Assembly (NCBI GenBank): GCA_022824565.1
Contig: JAJDZQ010000158.1
Coordinates: 1-64,000, forward strand
Length of the DNA stretch: 64,000 bases
DNA from: Anaerolineae bacterium
Lineage (GTDB): Bacteria; Chloroflexota; Anaerolineae; Aggregatilineales; Phototrophicaceae
Reading direction: 5' to 3'
The translations under genes were made by a program, and so were the position numbers. The notes beneath the pieces were generated by a model that was not told the DNA's origin, ran no database searches, and saw nothing but the letters and a program-made list of their open reading frames with translations. Position 1 is the stretch's first letter. Each line of letters opens with the position of its first letter. Positions 61,491 to 64,000 of the stretch are shown one piece after another.

Positions 61491-62513
61491 ATGAGTTCCG
61501 ACGCCAACACCATCCTGGAAGTCCGCGACCTGCGCACCTATTTCAAACTGACAGAGGGCACGCTCAAGGCGGTCGATGGCGTGGATTTTGCGATTGCCCC
61601 GCGTCAGACTGTTGGCATCATCGGCGAGTCGGGCTCTGGCAAGAGCGTAACAGCGCAGTCTATCTTGCAGATCGTGCCCACGCCCGGCTATATCCAGTCA
61701 GGACAGATACTGCTTTCTCGCCCGGACGGCAGCACAACCGACCTGTGCCAGTTGGACGCGCGCAGCCGCAAAATCCGCGAGATACGCGGCGCAGAAATCT
61801 CCATGGTGTTCCAGGAGCCAATGACCAGTCTGTCGCCGGTACACACGATCGGGGCGCAGATTGTCGAGGCGATCCGCCTGCACATCACCCGCGACAAAAA
61901 CAAGGCGAAAAACTTGGCGCTGGACATGATCAATCGCGTCGGCATTTCCAACCCCCGCCAGCGCTTTGACGAATACCCACACCAACTTTCGGGCGGCATG
62001 CGGCAGCGGGCGATGATCGCCATGGCGCTTTCTTGCAGTCCTTCGTTGTTGATCGCCGATGAGCCCACAACCGCCCTGGATGTCACTGTGCAGGCGCAGA
62101 TTTTGGAGCTGATGAAAGAGCTGCAAGACGAATTTGGCATGGCGATTATGTATATCACGCACGACCTGGGCGTCATTGCCGAGATCGCCGACGAGGTCAA
62201 TGTGATGTACCTGGGGCGGGTGGTAGAGCGCGCTTCGACCCGCGAACTATTCAAGAATCCCTTGCATCCGTATACCCAGCGCCTGCTGAAGTCTATCCCT
62301 CGTCTGGGCGGCCGCGGACGCCGGTTGGAAGCCATCCGCGGCAATGTGCCGGTGCCTCTCAATCCACCCGCGCAGTGTGGTTTCTGCTCGCGCTGCGACG
62401 ACTTCATGGCGGGCGCTTGTGATGCGGCTGTGCCAGCGCTTGTCGACATGGGGGGGCATCACCATGTGCGCTGCTATTTGCACAGCCAGGAAAGTGAGCC
62501 TGCTCATGCCTGA
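61491..62513 (+). CDS. oppD: Oligopeptide/dipeptide ABC transporter ATPase (OppD/DppD type)
   Basis: 340 aa. Walker [13 protein letters not shown]-loop [10 protein letters not shown], signature [10 protein letters not shown], Walker [13 protein letters not shown], and H-loop THDLGV. The C-terminal OppD/F-type Cys-containing tail is present ([18 protein letters not shown]). Start at 61491 ([11 protein letters not shown]). Overlaps oppF by 8 bp. Permeases and binding protein are not in the window. Confidence 0.9.
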   Translation: MSSDANTILEVRDLRTYFKLTEGTLKAVDGVDFAIAPRQTVGIIGESGSGKSVTAQSILQIVPTPGYIQSGQILLSRPDGSTTDLCQLDARSRKIREIRGAEISMVFQEPMTSLSPVHTIGAQIVEAIRLHITRDKNKAKNLALDMINRVGISNPRQRFDEYPHQLSGGMRQRAMIAMALSCSPSLLIADEPTTALDVTVQAQILELMKELQDEFGMAIMYITHDLGVIAEIADEVNVMYLGRVVERASTRELFKNPLHPYTQRLLKSIPRLGGRGRRLEAIRGNVPVPLNPPAQCGFCSRCDDFMAGACDAAVPALVDMGGHHHVRCYLHSQESEPAHA

Positions 62514-63558
62514 GATTCCTGCCTCATCCTCCCGACAAGTTGGCAATGTATTGCTGGAAGTGCGCGACCTAAAGAAGCACTTCCCAATCGAAAAAGGCTT
62601 CTTTCGCTCTGTAAAAGGGCATGTCAAGGCAGTGGACGGCGTCAGCTTTATCATCCGCGAGGGCGAGACATTCGGGCTGGTCGGCGAATCGGGCAGTGGC
62701 AAGACGACGTTGGGGCGTTGTGTTGTGCGCGCTATCGAGCCGACAGATGGGCAGGTCTTCTTTCGTCTGCCAGAAGGCGAGACAGTCGATGTCGCCGCGC
62801 TGGACAAGCAGGACTTGCGCGATATTCGCAAATATTTTCACATGATCTTCCAAGATCCCTATTCTTCGCTGGATCCGCGCATGTCGGTGCTCGATATCAT
62901 CGCTGAGCCGATCCGCAACAACAAGCTGCTCGCCGATGCGCGCGCTATACAAAATCGTGTGCGCGAACTGATGGAAGTAGTGGGCCTGGACATCCAACAT
63001 CTCAACCGCTATCCACACGCTTTTTCGGGCGGGCAACGTCAACGTATCGGCATCGCGCGCTCGCTTGCGCCCAACCCGCGGCTGATTGTCTGCGATGAGG
63101 CCGTCTCGGCGCTGGATGTATCGATTCAGGCGCAGATCCTCAACTTGTTGGAAGACTTGCAAGAAGAATTCAACCTGACCTTCTTGTTCATCGCGCACGA
63201 TTTGTCTGTGGTTGAACATATATCCGACCGCGTCGGCGTGATGTATGTCGGCAAACTGGTGGAAATGGCGGATACCGAGTCGTTGTTCACCCAGCCCAAA
63301 CACCCCTACACCGAAGCGTTGCTTTCGGCAGTGCCCACCACCGACCCCGAAATTAAAATGGACCGCATCATTTTGCCCGGCGAGGTCGCCAATCCAGCCG
63401 ATCCGCCCAGTGGCTGCTACTTCCATCCGCGCTGCCGCTATGCTCAAGACATCTGCATGACCGACGAGCCGCAATGGAGCGAAGTCGCGCCTCAACATTT
63501 CGCTGCTTGTCACTTCGCGGAAGAGCTGGCGCTGCGCGGCGTGGACGAAAGCAGCTGA
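62506..63558 (+). CDS. oppF: Oligopeptide/dipeptide ABC transporter ATPase (OppF/DppF type)
   Basis: 350 aa. Walker [12 protein letters not shown], signature [15 protein letters not shown], Walker [15 protein letters not shown]-loop AHDLSV, and the family tail [15 protein letters not shown]. Overlaps the oppD stop by 8 bp; an in-frame GTG at 62494 is an alternative start. Partner of oppD; transport subunits are elsewhere. Confidence 0.9.
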   Translation: MPEIPASSSRQVGNVLLEVRDLKKHFPIEKGFFRSVKGHVKAVDGVSFIIREGETFGLVGESGSGKTTLGRCVVRAIEPTDGQVFFRLPEGETVDVAALDKQDLRDIRKYFHMIFQDPYSSLDPRMSVLDIIAEPIRNNKLLADARAIQNRVRELMEVVGLDIQHLNRYPHAFSGGQRQRIGIARSLAPNPRLIVCDEAVSALDVSIQAQILNLLEDLQEEFNLTFLFIAHDLSVVEHISDRVGVMYVGKLVEMADTESLFTQPKHPYTEALLSAVPTTDPEIKMDRIILPGEVANPADPPSGCYFHPRCRYAQDICMTDEPQWSEVAPQHFAACHFAEELALRGVDESS

Positions 63559-63872
63559 TGGAGCTGCTGGTTTTTTTCGCGCTGGCATCGGCGCTGGGCG
63601 CGGCGGGCGTGGCCGGCGTCATTGTCTGGGTGACCAATCGCGCAGCCGCCTCTGCCATAACGCGCCACTTCAAAGCCAGCGAGCATATTCTGGATACGGG
63701 CGAGCCGCCAAAAAACTGGCGCAACCAACGAAAAAGCCCGCTGGCGAATCTGGACGAGCTGATTCTGTTCTTCGAAGACTGCAGCTTCTTTGAAGACGAA
63801 TTTGCCAGAGAACAACTGCTGGCGCAACTGGCGGAAGTGCGCGAAGACTGGGCGCGCCGCTACCTGGCCTGA
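63558..63872 (+). CDS. Small single-pass membrane protein, unknown
   Basis: 104 aa. One N-terminal membrane helix (about 2-24, LLVFFALASALGAAGVAGVI), then a charged cytosolic part with an acidic region (NLDELILFFEDCSFFEDEF). Start overlaps the oppF stop (TGATG). No family recognised. Confidence 0.6.
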   Translation: MELLVFFALASALGAAGVAGVIVWVTNRAAASAITRHFKASEHILDTGEPPKNWRNQRKSPLANLDELILFFEDCSFFEDEFAREQLLAQLAEVREDWARRYLA

Positions 63873-63875
63873 GCT

Positions 63876-64000
63876 TTATACCAACTGCACAATTGCCCAC
63901 ATGTCCAGTTCGGGCACACGGATGGTCGTCATCTGCTGGTCGGCCTGGCAGGCGATTTCACGCGGCTCTACGCCTGGCGCAAACAGACGCGCATTCGTGA
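63876..64000 (-). CDS. C-terminal fragment of a protein continuing beyond the window
   Basis: Open to the right edge; ends at TAA (63876-63878). The last about 41 residues include IRVPELDMWAIVQLV, a strand pattern seen at the end of beta-sandwich domains that close some glycoside hydrolases, but the fragment is too short to name. Convergent with the small membrane protein, 3 bp apart. Confidence 0.55.
   Translation of the reverse strand, partial: TNARLFAPGVEPREIACQADQQMTTIRVPELDMWAIVQLV

Overview
The window looks like a chromosomal stretch of a Chloroflexota bacterium, most likely class Anaerolineae. The reasons are extracellular LysM proteins joined by Thr-Pro linkers, a MoxR/DUF58 pair, a flavin-dependent thymidylate synthase, small conserved membrane proteins typical of that group, and GC-rich coding sequence with promoters close to TTGNNN-16/17-TAYAAT. 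The lineage is inferred from gene content only; no 16S rRNA gene is present. Gene density is very high, with many 1 to 20 bp overlaps. There is no phage, insertion sequence, CRISPR array or resistance island. GTG and TTG starts are common.

Layout. 0-5.7 kb: end of an L,D-transpeptidase gene, pheA-asd, a dispersed inverted-repeat element, a small heat-shock protein, and roadblock-pyrG. 5.9-12.3 kb: MoxR and DUF58, a flavin amine oxidase, a GNAT acetyltransferase, and a membrane-fused spermidine-synthase-like protein overlapping a DUF1461 membrane protein. 12.4-18.4 kb: gap-pgk-tpiA, then a membrane protein resembling a degenerate site-2 protease, facing upp and a WecA/MraY-type phosphosugar transferase. 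18.6-24.7 kb: ruvB-queA, the L21-L27-L31-tdk group in which L31 carries an extra C-terminal helix-hairpin-helix domain, and sucCD. 24.8-30.4 kb: two LysM wall proteins, one with an M23 peptidase domain, a histidine-containing polytopic membrane protein, and a Nudix group. 30.5-33.2 kb: a compact five-gene operon (ParB-fold protein, ACT protein, unknown beta protein, membrane-anchored JAMM protease, prepilin peptidase). 33.2-38.5 kb: iscS-mnmA, and eno-pyk. 38.5-43.6 kb: two envelope proteins, yebC-ruvC-ruvA-thyX and a truncated haemoglobin. 43.6-53.6 kb: a tandem PstS-like binding protein, an exonuclease-DinG helicase with two downstream partners, a polyprenyl diphosphate synthase, the NAD(P)HX repair enzyme and three small membrane proteins. 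53.7-61.1 kb: an SRPBCC protein, tRNA-His, and a suf operon (sufC-orf71-sufB-sufD-sufU-Rieske) read leftward into glpQ-like and methyltransferase genes. 61.1-64 kb: a second copy of the dispersed element, oppD-oppF, and the end of another gene.

How it works together. Most of the window is housekeeping: lower glycolysis (gap, pgk, tpiA, eno, pyk), a TCA step, nucleotide supply (pyrG, upp, tdk, thyX), recombination (ruvABC split over two loci), tRNA modification (queA, mnmA) and Fe-S assembly. The suf operon has no sufS, so the cysteine desulfurase next to mnmA may feed sulfur to both Fe-S assembly and tRNA thiolation.

The most interesting items are the L31-HhH fusion, the JAMM/ParB-fold/prepilin-peptidase operon, the dyad just downstream of the suf promoter, the palindrome inside the opp promoter, the two copies of a terminal-inverted-repeat element, and recurrent convergent genes whose two stop codons share one CTAG.
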